DNA of 64,000 nucleotides from DATFVJ01 sp963727015 (GCA_963727015.1 CAVSEV010000009.1:248001-312000); one strand, 5' to 3'; positions 15,672-28,117 are shown, counted from the first letter of the stretch. Program-made: numbers and translations. Notes: generated by a model not told the origin, from the letters alone.

Positions 15672-17794
15672 GCGAGCCAGGTACCCACGCCGGGGGGACG
15701 GCCGGCGCGCCACCGGAAACCCGGCCGCCCAAGGTCCGCACCCGGCCGGGCGCCTCGACGTTCGAGCGGTCGATATTGCGTCGCGGTATCGGCGAGGCGT
15801 TCGTGAAGCTCGACCCCCGCCACATGGTCCGGATCCCGGTCATGTTCGTGGTCGAGATCGGCAGCGTCGTCACTACCATCGAGTTTTTCGCCAGCCCCGA
15901 TCTGTTCGTCGGGTTGATCACGTTGTGGTTGTGGGCGACCGTGTTGTTCGCCAACTTCGCCGAGGCAGTGGCCGAGGGCCGGGGCAAGGCCCAGGCGGAC
16001 ACCTTGCGCCGCAGCCGCCAGGAGGCCCTCGCCTTCGTCGAGCGGGCCGATGGCACGGTTGAGGAGATTCCGTCGGCAAACTTGCAGGTCGGTGACCTTT
16101 GCGTCGTCGAGGCCGGGCAGGTCATCCCCGGCGATGGTGACGTCGTGGAGGGGATGGCCGCGGTCGACGAGTCGGCGATCACGGGAGAGTCGGCCCCGGT
16201 GATCCGTGAGTCGGGCGGTGACCGCTGTGCGGTGACCGGGGGCACCGTGGTCCTGTCCGACCGGATCGTGGTCCGGACCACGTCCAACCCCGGTGAGACG
16301 TTCCTTGACCGAATGATTGCCCTGGTCGAGGGGGCGAGCCGGCAGAAGACGCCCAACGAGGTCGCGCTTGACATCCTGATCGCCGGGCTGACCATGATTC
16401 TGCTCGTAGCGGTGGTCACGCTGCAGCCGATGGCGATCTACTCCAAGGCCATCCAGTCCACGGCCGTGCTTGTCGCGCTGTTCGTCTGCCTGGCCCCCAC
16501 GACGATCGGCGGTTTGCTGTCGGCGATCGGCATCGCCGGAATGGACCGGATGGTGCAGCGGAACGCGCTGGCGATGTCGGGACGGGCCGTCGAGGCCGCC
16601 GGGGACTGCTCGACGCTGCTGCTCGACAAGACCGGCACGATCACCTACGGGAACCGGATGGCCGCTGAGTTCCTCCCCGTCGCAGGCGGCGCCCATCCTA
16701 AGCTGGCAGAGACCGAGCTGGCCGAGAACGAGCTGGCAGAGACCGAGCTGGCCGAGGCGGTGCTCGCGGCGAGCCTGGCCGACGAGACGCCTGAGGGCCG
16801 TTCCATCGTCGAGTTCGCCGAGGCGCGTTACGGGCTCGCCCACCCGGACCTGGCGGGTGCGGAGCTCGTTCCGTTCTCTGCCCAGACGCGGATGAGCGGG
16901 ATCGACCTGGAAGGGCGGCGGGTCCGTAAGGGCGCCGGCGACTCGGTGCGGCGGTGGGTCGAGGAGCTTGGTGGTACCGTCCCGGCCGATCTCGCCCCCA
17001 TCGTGGAGCGGATCGCCGCTGGGGGCGGGACGCCCCTGGTGGTGGCGGACGGGCCGCGGGTCCTCGGCGTAATCCACCTGAAGGACACGGTCAAGCAGGG
17101 CATGGCCGAGCGCTTCGAGGAATTGCGCGACATGGGCATCCGGACCGTGATGATCACGGGGGACAACCCGCTGACAGCGGCTGCCATCGCCCAGGAGACC
17201 GGCGTCGACGACTTTCTGGCCGAGGCCACGCCCGAGGAGAAGGTGGCGCTGATCCGGCGCGAGCAGCGCGGCGGCCACATGGTGGCGATGACGGGCGACG
17301 GCACCAATGACGCGCCCGCGCTCGCGCAGGCCGACGTCGGCCTGGCGATGAACACCGGCACGCAGGCCGCCAAGGAGGCCGGCAACATGGTCGACCTCGA
17401 CTCGAACCCGACCAAGCTCATCGAGGTCGTCGAGGTCGCCAAGCAGCTCCTCATCACCCGCGGGTCGCTCACAACCTTCTCCATCGCGAACGATGTCGCC
17501 AAGTACTTCGCCATCATCCCGGCGATGTTCGTTGTCGCCTATCCCAAGCTCAAGGTGCTGAACGTGATGCACCTGTACAACCCGCACACGGCGATCCTTT
17601 CCGCTGTGATCTACAACGCCATCATCATCCCGATGCTCATCCCCCTCGCCATGCGGGGGGTGAAGTTCCGGCCGCTCGACGGCGCCGCCATCCTCCGGCG
17701 CAACGGCCTCATCTACGGCATCGGCGGGATCATTGCCCCGTTCGTCTTCATCAAGCTCATCGATCTCGTCGTGACCGCGATCGGATTGCACTGA
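15668..17794 (+). CDS. kdpB: Potassium-transporting ATPase, ATP-binding subunit KdpB
   Basis: KdpB is the P-type ATPase subunit that drives high-affinity K+ uptake by KdpFABC. The 708-residue protein has the actuator motif AITGESAPV, the phosphorylated Asp320 in DKTGT, the hinge motif TGDGTNDAPALAQADVGLAMN, and seven membrane segments. The nucleotide-binding domain holds an in-frame 30-bp duplication (16701-16760) giving repeated LAETELAEN-type units just before the conserved ASLADETPEGRSIV. It is one base upstream of kdpC. The order kdpB-kdpC-kdpA differs from the usual kdpA-kdpB-kdpC. Confidence 0.96.
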   Translation: MSEPGTHAGGTAGAPPETRPPKVRTRPGASTFERSILRRGIGEAFVKLDPRHMVRIPVMFVVEIGSVVTTIEFFASPDLFVGLITLWLWATVLFANFAEAVAEGRGKAQADTLRRSRQEALAFVERADGTVEEIPSANLQVGDLCVVEAGQVIPGDGDVVEGMAAVDESAITGESAPVIRESGGDRCAVTGGTVVLSDRIVVRTTSNPGETFLDRMIALVEGASRQKTPNEVALDILIAGLTMILLVAVVTLQPMAIYSKAIQSTAVLVALFVCLAPTTIGGLLSAIGIAGMDRMVQRNALAMSGRAVEAAGDCSTLLLDKTGTITYGNRMAAEFLPVAGGAHPKLAETELAENELAETELAEAVLAASLADETPEGRSIVEFAEARYGLAHPDLAGAELVPFSAQTRMSGIDLEGRRVRKGAGDSVRRWVEELGGTVPADLAPIVERIAAGGGTPLVVADGPRVLGVIHLKDTVKQGMAERFEELRDMGIRTVMITGDNPLTAAAIAQETGVDDFLAEATPEEKVALIRREQRGGHMVAMTGDGTNDAPALAQADVGLAMNTGTQAAKEAGNMVDLDSNPTKLIEVVEVAKQLLITRGSLTTFSIANDVAKYFAIIPAMFVVAYPKLKVLNVMHLYNPHTAILSAVIYNAIIIPMLIPLAMRGVKFRPLDGAAILRRNGLIYGIGGIIAPFVFIKLIDLVVTAIGLH
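16701..16760 (+). repeat. 30-bp in-frame duplication inside kdpB
   Basis: Two 30-base units start AGCTGGCAGAGACCGAGCTG and are identical over the first 26 bases; each is made of two related 15-base halves. They lengthen a helix of the nucleotide-binding domain by about ten residues. Confidence 0.75.
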
Positions 17795-17795
17795 C

Positions 17796-18566
17796 ATGCG
17801 GCGCCACCTCCTCGCGAGCCTGGTCATGCTCCTCGGCGTCACGATCGTGCTCGGATTCGGGTACCCCCTCGTCGTCACCGGCCTATCCGCACTCATGTTC
17901 GGGCACCAGGCGGACGGCTCGCTCGTTTACCGCGGTGGCAAGCTCGTCGGATCGTCGCTGCTCGGCCAGAGCTTCGCCGACAGCAAGGGCAACCCGCTTC
18001 CCAGGTACTTCCAGCCCCGCCCGTCGGCCGCGGGGACCGGATATGACGCCTCGGCGTCGGCCGCCACCAACCTCGGCCCCTCGAACCCGCTGCTGATCGG
18101 GTTCGTGCCGGGAGTGAACACAGTCGGCGTTGACGGCAGGCCGGCACCGGCCAACCCCTTCGCGGCTCCGGCCGACCCGGCGTGCGTCCCCACCGACCCG
18201 AAGGGGAACCCCGTGACCAGCCCGGCACCCGGCCAGCGGTATGCGAGGAACCCTGACGGCTCCTACGCCTGCGACCCCGGCACCGTGCCCGAGCGCGCCT
18301 TCGCCTACCGCGAGCTCAACGGGCTCCCGGCCAATGCGTCCGTCCCGATCGATGCGGTCACGGCCTCGGGCTCGGGGCTTGACCCTGGCATCTCCGTGGC
18401 GAACGCCCTCGACCAGGCGCCGCGTGTCGCCCGTGCCCGGCACCTTCCGGTGCGCCAGGTGACTGCCCTCGTGCACCACTACACCGACGGCCGTCAGTGG
18501 GGGTTCCTGGGCGAGCCCTCGGTGAACGTCTTCGACCTCAACCTGGCATTGGACCGGCTCAGATGA
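17796..18566 (+). CDS. kdpC: Potassium-transporting ATPase subunit KdpC
   Basis: KdpC is the single-span subunit of the Kdp pump. The 256-residue protein has an N-terminal helix (LASLVMLLGVTIVLGFGYPL), the family pattern GSSLLGQSFADSKGNPLPRYFQPRPSA written here in two parts (GSSLLGQSFAD, YFQPRPSAAG), SNLGPSNP-like ATNLGPSNP, and the C-terminal DPGISVANA..Q..RVARAR and FLGEPSVNVFDLNLALD. It is longer than the usual ~190-200 residues because of a Pro/Ala-rich insert at about residues 110-165. Its stop overlaps the kdpA start (ATGA). Confidence 0.94.
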   Translation: MRRHLLASLVMLLGVTIVLGFGYPLVVTGLSALMFGHQADGSLVYRGGKLVGSSLLGQSFADSKGNPLPRYFQPRPSAAGTGYDASASAATNLGPSNPLLIGFVPGVNTVGVDGRPAPANPFAAPADPACVPTDPKGNPVTSPAPGQRYARNPDGSYACDPGTVPERAFAYRELNGLPANASVPIDAVTASGSGLDPGISVANALDQAPRVARARHLPVRQVTALVHHYTDGRQWGFLGEPSVNVFDLNLALDRLR

Positions 18567-20265
18567 GCGCCTGGGGATGGGTACAGCTCCTGTTCATCGC
18601 GGCGGTTACCGCGGTGACCGCGCCCTGCTCGGCCATTACCTGGCGGCGACGTTCCGGGGCGGCCGGGCGCCGGGAGACCGCGTGTTCCTTCCTGTCGAGC
18701 GCCTCGTGTACCGGGTCCTCGGTATCGACCCCGACAGCAGCTGGACCTGGCGGAGCTACGCGCTGGCGGTACTGGCATTCGGGGTGGTCTCCACCCTGTT
18801 GCTGTTCCTCATTCTGCGCTTGCAGGGGCCGCTACCGTTGAACCCGACCCACGCCCCGGGGATGTCCCCGCTGCTGGCCTTTAACACCGCTATCAGCTTT
18901 ATCACCGGCACCAACTGGCAGGCCTACTCGGGTGAAACCCAGGCCAGCTACCTCGCGCAGATGGCCGGGCTCGTGGTCGCGCAGTTCACCGCGGCCGCCA
19001 TCGGGCTGTCGGTGGCCCTGGCCGTCATCCGGGGCATCTCAGGAAGTGCCCGCACGATCGGCAACTTCTGGGTGGATCTCACCCGGAGCTTGGTGCGCGT
19101 CTTCGTCCCCCTCTCGGTCCTCGGCGCGCTAGTCCTGGTTGGCCAGGGCGCGGTGCAGAACTTCAGCGGATTTCGCACTGCCACGACGCTCGCGGGCGGG
19201 ACCCAGCAGGTTCCCGGCGGGCCGGCCGCCTCCATGGAGGTCATCAAGCTGCTCGGCACCAACGGCGGCAGCTTCTACGGCGCAGGCGGCGCGCACCCGT
19301 TCGAGAACCCCACCGGATTCACCAACATGTTCGACCTGCTGCTGGTCATCGTGCTGCCGTTCGCCATCGTCCTCATGTTCGGCCGGCTCATCGGCCGGCG
19401 ACGGCAGGGCTACGCCATCGCCGCGGTCATGGCCATCCTGTTCCTCGGCCACACCGTGGTCTCGATGCAGGCGGAAGCGCACGGCAACCATCTGCTGCCG
19501 GCGACCGTGTCCCAGGTGGCGAGCAGCGACAACCCCGGCGGCACCATGGAGGGGAAGGAGACCCGGTTCGGCCCCGACGGGTCGGCGCTGATGACCGTCG
19601 GGACCATGGGAACGACAGCCGGCGCCACCGATTCGGCCCTCGACAGCTATACCCCGGTCGGGGGCGCGGGAGCATTCGTCGGCATTCTGCTCGGCGAGGT
19701 CAGCCCCGGTGGTGACGGCGGCGGGCTCTATACCATGCTCGTGTTCGCGCTGCTGGCTGTCTTCGTCGCCGGGCTGATGGTCGGCCGTACCCCGGAATTC
19801 CTGGGCAAGAAGATCCGCGCACCGCAGATGAAGCTCGTCGTCGCCTACGCGCTGACGATCCCGATCGTGGTCCTGGTGTTCGGGAGCACGTCCCTCGTGC
19901 TCGGGGCCGGCACCCGGTCGATCCTCAACCCCGGCATGCACGGCCTGACCGAGGTCACCTATGCCTTCGCCTCGGTGGCACAGAACAATGGGTCCGCCTT
20001 CGCCGGGCTGGCGGCCAACACGCCGTGGTATGACACGACGCTCGGCCTGGTGATGCTGGTCGGGCGTTTCGTGCCGATCGTGCTGGCCCTGGCCATCGCC
20101 GGGTCACTCGCCGGGGCACGTGTCCACGCGCGTACCAGGGCCACCCTGGACACCTCGGGGCCGACGTTCGTCGTGTTCCTGCTCGGGGTGATCGTGATCG
20201 TTGGCGGCCTCATCTACTTTCCCATGCTCATACTGGGCCCGATCGGCGAGCGCATCGTCGGGTGA
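18563..20265 (+). CDS. kdpA: Potassium-transporting ATPase subunit KdpA, apparent frameshift
   Basis: KdpA is the channel-like K+-binding subunit. The natural ATG at 18563 overlaps the kdpC stop and gives MSAWGWVQLLFIAAVTAVTA, the expected first helix. The frame is then lost: the continuing homology (LLGHYLAATFRGG, PVERLVYRVLGIDP) sits in another frame from 18625. Adding one C to the CCC at 18623-18625 restores the family sequence. Downstream, the selectivity-filter regions (FNTAISFITGTNWQAYSGE, GTNGGSFYGAGGAHPFENP) are intact to the end. A sequencing or assembly indel is the simplest reason; if real, the first helix is lost and the pump would be inactive. Confidence 0.85.
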
Positions 20266-20629
20266 AGATCGGTGCCCACGTGCCGTGCCCCGGCGCTCAT
20301 CAGCTGGTGCTCGGAGCAACGGGTGTTGCCCTGGATCACCCTTTTCGGGTGACGTGCGGCCTTTACGCTCGGACCGGAAAGGTTCTCCTCCGGCCGTCCT
20401 GATCCGGTCAGCGTGGGTACGGTCAGCGGAATTGGGAATGAATTCGCCAGTTATTACAGTTGCGTTCACCTACGCGGAAAGGGCCATTGTAGGCGTGGCA
20501 GCCGTGGTGATGAATCCGGTGCCGCCGCGGATCGAGGCTGTGGGCACCGTGGCACGTAACCGGGTCCGCGGCCACGGGTGAGGGGAACGGCGAGAGCCAA
20601 GGGAACGGCGAGAGCCAAGGGGAACGGCG
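20266..20629. other. Intergenic region after kdpA
   Basis: A six-base perfect hairpin, TCACCC/GGGTGA with loop TTTTC, lies at 20336-20352 and may be the end of the kdp transcript, though no T run follows. A tandem repeat at 20582 reaches into the next start. No gene is supported. Confidence 0.5.
20336..20352 (+). terminator. Hairpin downstream of kdpA
   Basis: TCACCC and GGGTGA pair around TTTTC, 70 bp after the kdpA stop. It is short and lacks a U-tract, so it is a weak candidate. Confidence 0.35.
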
Positions 20630-20633
20630 ATGG
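20582..20633 (+). repeat. 18-bp tandem repeat overlapping a ribosome binding site
   Basis: Units of GGGAACGGCGAGAGCCAA at 20583-20600 and 20601-20618, followed by a partial third unit that merges with the start region of the next gene (AAGGGGAACGGCGATG). Each unit therefore carries a copy of the purine-rich block used as ribosome binding site. Confidence 0.65.
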
Positions 20634-23346
20634 GTGCTGAGCGTGAGCGGGTGGACGGGTTCGGGCATTTGGAGGACGGGTTGCGGCAGGCCAGCCCGTG
20701 GTATCTGTGGGGGCCGTATGTGAGTGAGCGGCAGTGGGGGACGGTCCGTGAGGATTACAGCGCGGATGGCGAGGCGTGGGATTACCTGCCGCACGACCAT
20801 GCCCGGTCGCGTGCCTACCGGTGGGGTGAGGACGGGCTGGCTGGTTTCTGCGACGTGGAGCAGCGGCTGTGCCTGGGGCTGGCGTTGTGGAACGGCCGCG
20901 ACCCGATCTTGAAGGAGCGCCCGTTCGGGCTGACCGGTGCGGAGGCCAATCACGGCGAGGATGTCAAGGAGTACTGGTGGTACCTGGACGCGCTGCCCAG
21001 TCACGCCTGGAACCGGTGGCGCTACCACTACCCGCAGGCGGCGTTCCCGTATGAGGACCTGCGGGCGGAAAACGGCCGCCGCGGCAAGCACGACCCCGAG
21101 TACGAGCTGCTGGACACCGGCGTGTTCAACGATGACCGCTACTGGATCACCGAGGTCCATTACGCCAAGGCCGACCCTGCCGATGTGCTGATGACGGTCC
21201 GGGTGACCAACGCCGGCCCGGAGGCCGACACGGTGCATGTGCTGCCGACCGCGTGGTTCCGCAACACCTGGTCCTGGGACACCGGCGCGCCCAAGCCGGC
21301 CCTGGTGGGGGCAGGAGGCTCCGCGGTCACGGTCGAGCACCCGTTCCTCGGCTCACTCGAACTGCTCGCTGGGCTCGCCCCCGACGGCGCGAGCCCGGTT
21401 GCGCTGTTCTGCGAGAACGAGACCAACCTGGCGCGGCTGTACGGCGCGGCGGCGACGACGCCGTACCCCAAGGACGGGATAAACGATCACGTGATCCACG
21501 GGGCGGGCACCGTCAACCCCGATCAGCGCGGCACCAAGTGCGCCTTCTGGTACAAGCTGACGGTCGCGCCGGGCGAGACCGCCGAACTGCGGCTGCGGCT
21601 GCGCCCGACGGGCGCCGCGCGCCGCAGGCAACCGGGTGCCGCGGCGCCGCTCGGCAGCGATTTCGACCGCGTGGTGCGTGAGCGCCGGGCCGAGGCTGAC
21701 GAGTTCTACGCGGAGCTGACGCCGGAGGGGGCCAGCGCGGACGAGGCGATGGTGATGCGGCAGGCCTTCGCCGGGATGCTGTGGAGCAAGCAGCTGTACA
21801 ACTACGACGTGGCCCGCTGGCTCGATGGCGACCCGGCCCAGCCGGCCCCGCCGCCCGGGCGGCGGGACGGCCGCAACGCGCGGTGGCGCAACTTCGATTC
21901 CTTCGACCTCATGTCGATGCCGGACAAGTGGGAGTACCCCTGGTTCGCCGCGTGGGACCTGGCCTTCCACTGCGTGACGCTGGCGCACCTGGACCCGGCG
22001 TTCGCGAAATACCAGCTGATCTTGCTGTGCCGCGAATGGTTCCAGCACCCGAACGGGGCGCTGCCCGCCTACGAGTGGGACTTCGGTGACGTGAACCCGC
22101 CGGTGCAGGCGTGGGCCGCACTCGAGGTGTTCGCCATCGACGGCGGCCGCGATCTGGACTTCCTGAGCCGGGTGTTCGACAAGCTGCTGGTCAACTTCAC
22201 CTGGTGGGTCAACCTGGAGGACGCCGGCGGCAACAACGTGTTCGAGGGCGGCTTCCTCGGGCTGGACAACATCGGCCCGATCGACCGGTCGCACCTGCCG
22301 GTCGGCGGCACCCTGGAGCAGTCGGACGCGACCGGCTGGATGGCGTTCTACGCGATCGCGATGGCCGGCATCGCCGGTGTGCTGCAGCGCAGCGGCCACC
22401 GCCCGGCGGTCGATCTGGTGCTGAAGTTCCTCGAGCACTTCGCCGCCATCACGGACGCCATGGACGACCAGGGCCTGTGGGACGAGGCCGACGGGCTGTA
22501 CTACGACCGGCTGCTCACCCCGGACGGGACCGCGGTCCCGGTCAAGTACCGGTCGATGGTCGGCATCATCCCGCTGCTGTCGGCCGCGGTCATCGACGAG
22601 GGCTGGCTGACCCAGGCAGTCACGGTCGGCAAGCAATTCGCCGGCTTCCTGGACCGGCACGGCCTGGCCGACCCCGCCAAGCTCGGCGAAACCGGCATGC
22701 TGCGCGGTATACCCGGCGACCAGCGGCTGCTGCTGTCCGTGGTCGGCGTCGACCGGCTGGAGAAACTGTTCGCCAAGCTGTTCGACACCAGCGAGTTCCT
22801 GTCCCCCTACGGGCTGCGCGCGCTGTCGGCCTACCATCGCGACCATCCCTACCAGCTCGACGTCGAGGGGTTCAGCGCCACCGTCGACTACGAGCCCGCC
22901 GAGTCCACCACCGGCATGTTCGGCGGGAACTCCAACTGGCGCGGGCCGCTGTGGTTCCCGCTCAACTACCTCGTCGTCAGCGTCCTCGAACGCTACTACC
23001 GGTTCTTCGGCGACGAGCTCACCATCGAATACCCGGCCGGCTCCGGACACAAGGTGCCGCTCGACGTGATCAGCCTGGACCTGCAGGACCGGCTCATCTC
23101 CCTGTTCATCACCGGCCCGGACGGGCGGCGGCCGTGTTTCGGCTGGGCCGACCGGCTGCAGCACGACCCGGCGTGGAAAGACAACCTCGTTTTCAACGAG
23201 TACTTCCACGGCGACAACGGCGCCGGGCTCGGCGCCTCCCACCAGACCGGCTGGACCGGGCTGATCGCGGACGTGATCCGCCGCCGCCACGGCGCGGTCA
23301 GCTCCGTCGGCGACATCATCCGCAGCCTCGCCCAGGAGCCACGGTC

Positions 23347-23350
<4 letters not shown>
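20630..23350 (+). CDS. MGH1-like glycoside hydrolase (GH63-type)
   Basis: The 906-residue protein opens with SPWYLWGPYVSERQWGTVRE, has a long beta-rich N-terminal part, and then an (alpha/alpha)6 catalytic region with WDLAFHCVTLAHLDPAFAKYQ, PAYEWDFGDVNPPVQAWAAL and FGGNSNWRGPLWFPLNYL. These are typical of MGH1-like hydrolases related to GH63 glucosidase and mannosylglycerate hydrolase. The acid pair probably lies in the DFGDVNP and E/D-rich C-terminal loops; the substrate is unknown, perhaps a compatible-solute glycoside. No signal peptide is seen. Its stop overlaps the glgX start (ATGA at 23347), so the two are coupled. Confidence 0.85.
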
Positions 23351-25535
<2,185 letters not shown>

Positions 25536-25815
25536 TTGGCCGCGCGGTTCAGGCGAAGGCTTGCGCGGCACGCCGCGATGCACCAAGCTCAAATGGCGGG
25601 GAGGGTGACCATATTGGCGGTGCCCGGGGTCTTGCTTAGCTGCCGCGCAGGCGGCCTTACCGGCACTCTTCCCGCGCCACATTCTTGACTATCGCGGCTG
25701 GTCAGCCGCCTGCTTGTCACCCGTTTCGGATGGCGTCCCTGGCTTGGACGCGGCGTAAGGTCGGCCCTGCCGATCGCAGGAGGCATCGTAGGAAGCCCAG
25801 CGCAGGAGGCCCATT

Positions 25816-27369
25816 GTGGCTGAGGAATATGACGTCATCGTGATCGGGTCCGGCGCTGGCGGCGGGACGCTGGCGCACACGCTGGCACCGTCGGGTAAGC
25901 GGATCTTGCTGCTGGAGCGCGGCGACTTCCTGCCCCGGGAGATGGGCAACTGGGATCCCGGGGCGGTGTTCGTCGAAGGGAAGTACATCTCGCCTGACAC
26001 CTGGTATGACGCCGGGGGGAAGGCGTTCCAGCCGCAGGTGCATTACTTCGTCGGCGGGGCGACAAAGATGTACGGCGCCGCGCTGTACCGGCTGCGGCCG
26101 GCCGATTTCGGTGAGCTGCGGCACGTGGACGGGGTGTCGCCGGCGTGGCCGCTGAGTTACGCCGACTTCGAGCCGTGGTACGCGAAGGCGGAGTGGCTGT
26201 ACCAGGTGCACGGCGCTGGCGGCGCCGATCCGACCGAGGGGCCGAGGTCGCGGCCCTACCCGTGGCCGGCGGTGTCGCACGAGCCCCGGGTCCAGCAGAT
26301 TTCCGACGCCCTGCAGGCCGGCGGTTACCATCCCTTCCCCGCGCCCTGCGGGATCTTGCTCGATGAGGCGGACCGGGCCCGCAGCACGTGCATCCGCTGC
26401 GCCTGGTGCGACGGCTACCCGTGCCTGGTGCACGCCAAGTCCGATGCCGAGACCATCGCGGTGCGCCCACTGCTTGGCGAGCCCAACGTGACGCTGCTCA
26501 CCGGGGCCGAGGTGACGCGGCTGCAAACCGATCCGGCCGGGCGTGCGGTCACCGGGGTGGAGGTGTCCCGAGACGGCCAGCGCGACGTTTACCACGCCAG
26601 CGTCGTCGTGCTCGCGGCCGGCGCCGCCAACAGCGCCAAGATCTTGCTCCGCTCGGCGTCCGGCACCCACCCGGCAGGGCTGGCCAACGGCTCCGACCAG
26701 GTCGGCCGCAACTACATGTTCCACAACAGCAAGGCCGTGGTGGCCCTGGGCAAGGAACCCAACGACACGGTGTTCCAGAAGACCCTCGCCATCAACGACT
26801 TCTACCTGGCCGGGGACGGCCGCCAGTGGCCGATCGGCAACATCCAGATGCTCGGCAAGTCAAACGCGGCGGCGATGAAAGGCGAAGAACCCAAACTCAC
26901 CATGCTCGCCCCGCACTGGAGCCTGGACGAGGTCGCGCACCGCGCCGTCGACTTCTGGCTGACCACCGAAGACCTGCCCAAACCGGGCAACCGGGTCACC
27001 GTCGACCGTGACGGCAACGTCCACCTCGCCTACACCGCCACCAACGACGCCGAGGCGGCCGGACTCTACGGCGAGCTCAAGAAAATCCTCAACCACACCG
27101 GGATGGCCGCCCACCACGTCCTTGGCAAGAACTTCTACATGCAAATGGGCATCCCCATCGCAGGCTGCGCCCACCAGGCCGGCACCTGCCGGTTCGGCAC
27201 CGACCCCGCCACCTCGGTGCTCGACGTCAACTGCAAGGCACACGAGCTCGACAACCTGTACGTCACCGACGCCAGCTTCTTCCCGAGCATCGGCGCGGTG
27301 AACCCGGCTCTCACCGTTATGGGCAACGCGATCCGCGTCGGCGAGCACCTCATCGAACGGCTTGGATGA
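25816..27369 (+). CDS. GMC-family FAD-dependent oxidoreductase
   Basis: The 517-residue protein begins with the Rossmann motif YDVIVIGSGAGGGTLA for FAD and then LLLERGDFLP. It has the GMC-type VGGATKMYGAALYRLRP segment and a cysteine-rich stretch (STCIRCAWCDGYPC) near residue 193. Its C-terminal half carries GNRVTVDRDGNVHLAY and the active-site end HQAGTCRFGTDPATSVLD, then NLYVTDASFFPSIGAVNPAL. GTG start with AGGAGGCCCATT before it. It follows glgX by 280 bp. It probably oxidises a sugar or sugar-alcohol; the electron acceptor is unknown. Confidence 0.88.
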   Translation: MAEEYDVIVIGSGAGGGTLAHTLAPSGKRILLLERGDFLPREMGNWDPGAVFVEGKYISPDTWYDAGGKAFQPQVHYFVGGATKMYGAALYRLRPADFGELRHVDGVSPAWPLSYADFEPWYAKAEWLYQVHGAGGADPTEGPRSRPYPWPAVSHEPRVQQISDALQAGGYHPFPAPCGILLDEADRARSTCIRCAWCDGYPCLVHAKSDAETIAVRPLLGEPNVTLLTGAEVTRLQTDPAGRAVTGVEVSRDGQRDVYHASVVVLAAGAANSAKILLRSASGTHPAGLANGSDQVGRNYMFHNSKAVVALGKEPNDTVFQKTLAINDFYLAGDGRQWPIGNIQMLGKSNAAAMKGEEPKLTMLAPHWSLDEVAHRAVDFWLTTEDLPKPGNRVTVDRDGNVHLAYTATNDAEAAGLYGELKKILNHTGMAAHHVLGKNFYMQMGIPIAGCAHQAGTCRFGTDPATSVLDVNCKAHELDNLYVTDASFFPSIGAVNPALTVMGNAIRVGEHLIERLG

Positions 27370-27397
27370 GCACGCACCTGGCCCTGGCGAGAGCCCG

Positions 27398-27598
27398 TCA
27401 CGGCTGCGGGTCGAGCCCGTGGTCCGGGAACGCCGCCACCCGGGCCGCCATGATCGACCGATCCACGTAATCAGCCGGATCGTAACCATTGCTGAACGGC
27501 GTGTACAGGGCGGATTCCCCGTCAGTCATCCATTCCGGCGCGGGCTCGTGTTGGCCAGGAAGCTCACGCTCAGCCGCCTCAAAGTTCAGCACCCGCAA
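27398..27598 (-). CDS. Possible small protein of unknown function
   Basis: A 66-residue frame reads LNFEAAERELPGQHEPAPEW and later YDPADYVDRSIMAARVAAF, with a composition unlike a shadow frame (acidic, few Arg). Starts are TTG at 27598 or GTG two codons on. It converges with the GMC oxidoreductase gene, 28 bp away. I do not recognise it. Confidence 0.4.
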   Translation of the reverse strand: MRVLNFEAAERELPGQHEPAPEWMTDGESALYTPFSNGYDPADYVDRSIMAARVAAFPDHGLDPQP

Positions 27599-27627
27599 GA
27601 TAGTGGAACTTTATTTCTAGAGATACA

Positions 27628-27656
27628 TTGCTAGTTCACTGTTGCGGGCATAGTCT
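27628..27656 (+). promoter_or_regulatory. Candidate sigma-70-type promoter of the small-protein/USP cluster
   Basis: TTGCTA, a 17-base spacer and TAGTCT lie in an unusually AT-rich patch about 70 bp before the next start. The match to the -35/-10 consensus is moderate. Confidence 0.35.
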
Positions 27657-27726
27657 GGAGGCAGACAGCAGGTACCGGCCGCCGATGGCGGCCCGCCAGC
27701 CCGGGGGTCACCGGAAGGAGCGGGCC

Positions 27727-27900
27727 ATGGTTCTGATCGGCTTGGCCGTCATCGTCGTCGTCATCGTCGTCTTGCTCATCGTGCTCGCGGTGCGACCACC
27801 GGATACCGGAACCCGGCCCCTCTTACGGGACGGACAGGCCCGGCCCGGCGGAGGGCGCGGTCGGCGCCGCCGCGCGGCCGCTGGCCTAAACGGACGCTGA
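27727..27900 (+). CDS. Small single-helix membrane protein
   Basis: The 57-residue product starts VLIGLAVIVVVIVVLLIVLA, one strong membrane helix, followed by a short basic tail with PGGGRGRRRR. Start ATG is preceded by GGAAGGAGCGGGCC. It is the first gene of a close set that continues with the zinc-binding microprotein and the USP gene. No function can be given. Confidence 0.6.
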   Translation: MVLIGLAVIVVVIVVLLIVLAVRPPDTGTRPLLRDGQARPGGGRGRRRRAAAGLNGR

Positions 27901-27918
27901 CGAGTTGGGAGCACGCCG

Positions 27919-28107
27919 ATGATTGGCCTTTTCGCCAGTGTGTGCCGGCTCATTGGCTACGGTGGCCGGCGCTGCTACGCCTGCCGCACGTCTTTGGTGA
28001 CGCATCGCAGCCCGGCGACCGGTAACCACGGCTGCGCGAAGTGCCCCGCCGACGGGCCGCCGGGGCCAGTCGCCCTTGATCTGCTGGACGGCGCCGAGGA
28101 TGGTTGA
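27919..28107 (+). CDS. Small CXXC/CXXC zinc-binding protein
   Basis: The 62-residue product begins with an amphipathic segment MIGLFASVCRLIGYGGRR and then CYACRTSLVTHRSPATGNHG and CAKC, two CXXC pairs 19 residues apart that can form one zinc site. A paralogue of only 44 residues lies at 51760-51894 with the same opening pattern (LF.S.CR.IGYGGRRC..CRTS.V.HRS). The tail after CAKC is not conserved. A GAGCACGCCG stretch precedes the ATG. Function unknown. Confidence 0.7.
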   Translation: MIGLFASVCRLIGYGGRRCYACRTSLVTHRSPATGNHGCAKCPADGPPGPVALDLLDGAEDG

Positions 28108-28117
28108 GGAGAACGAC

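Noticed and set aside
15650..17896. Very long open frame antisense to kdpB
   Set aside because: It is a GC-skew shadow of kdpB, with His/Asp/Arg-rich composition and no recognisable family.
21353..23290. Long antisense frame in the GH63-like gene
   Set aside because: Same shadow effect; low-complexity composition, no start signal.
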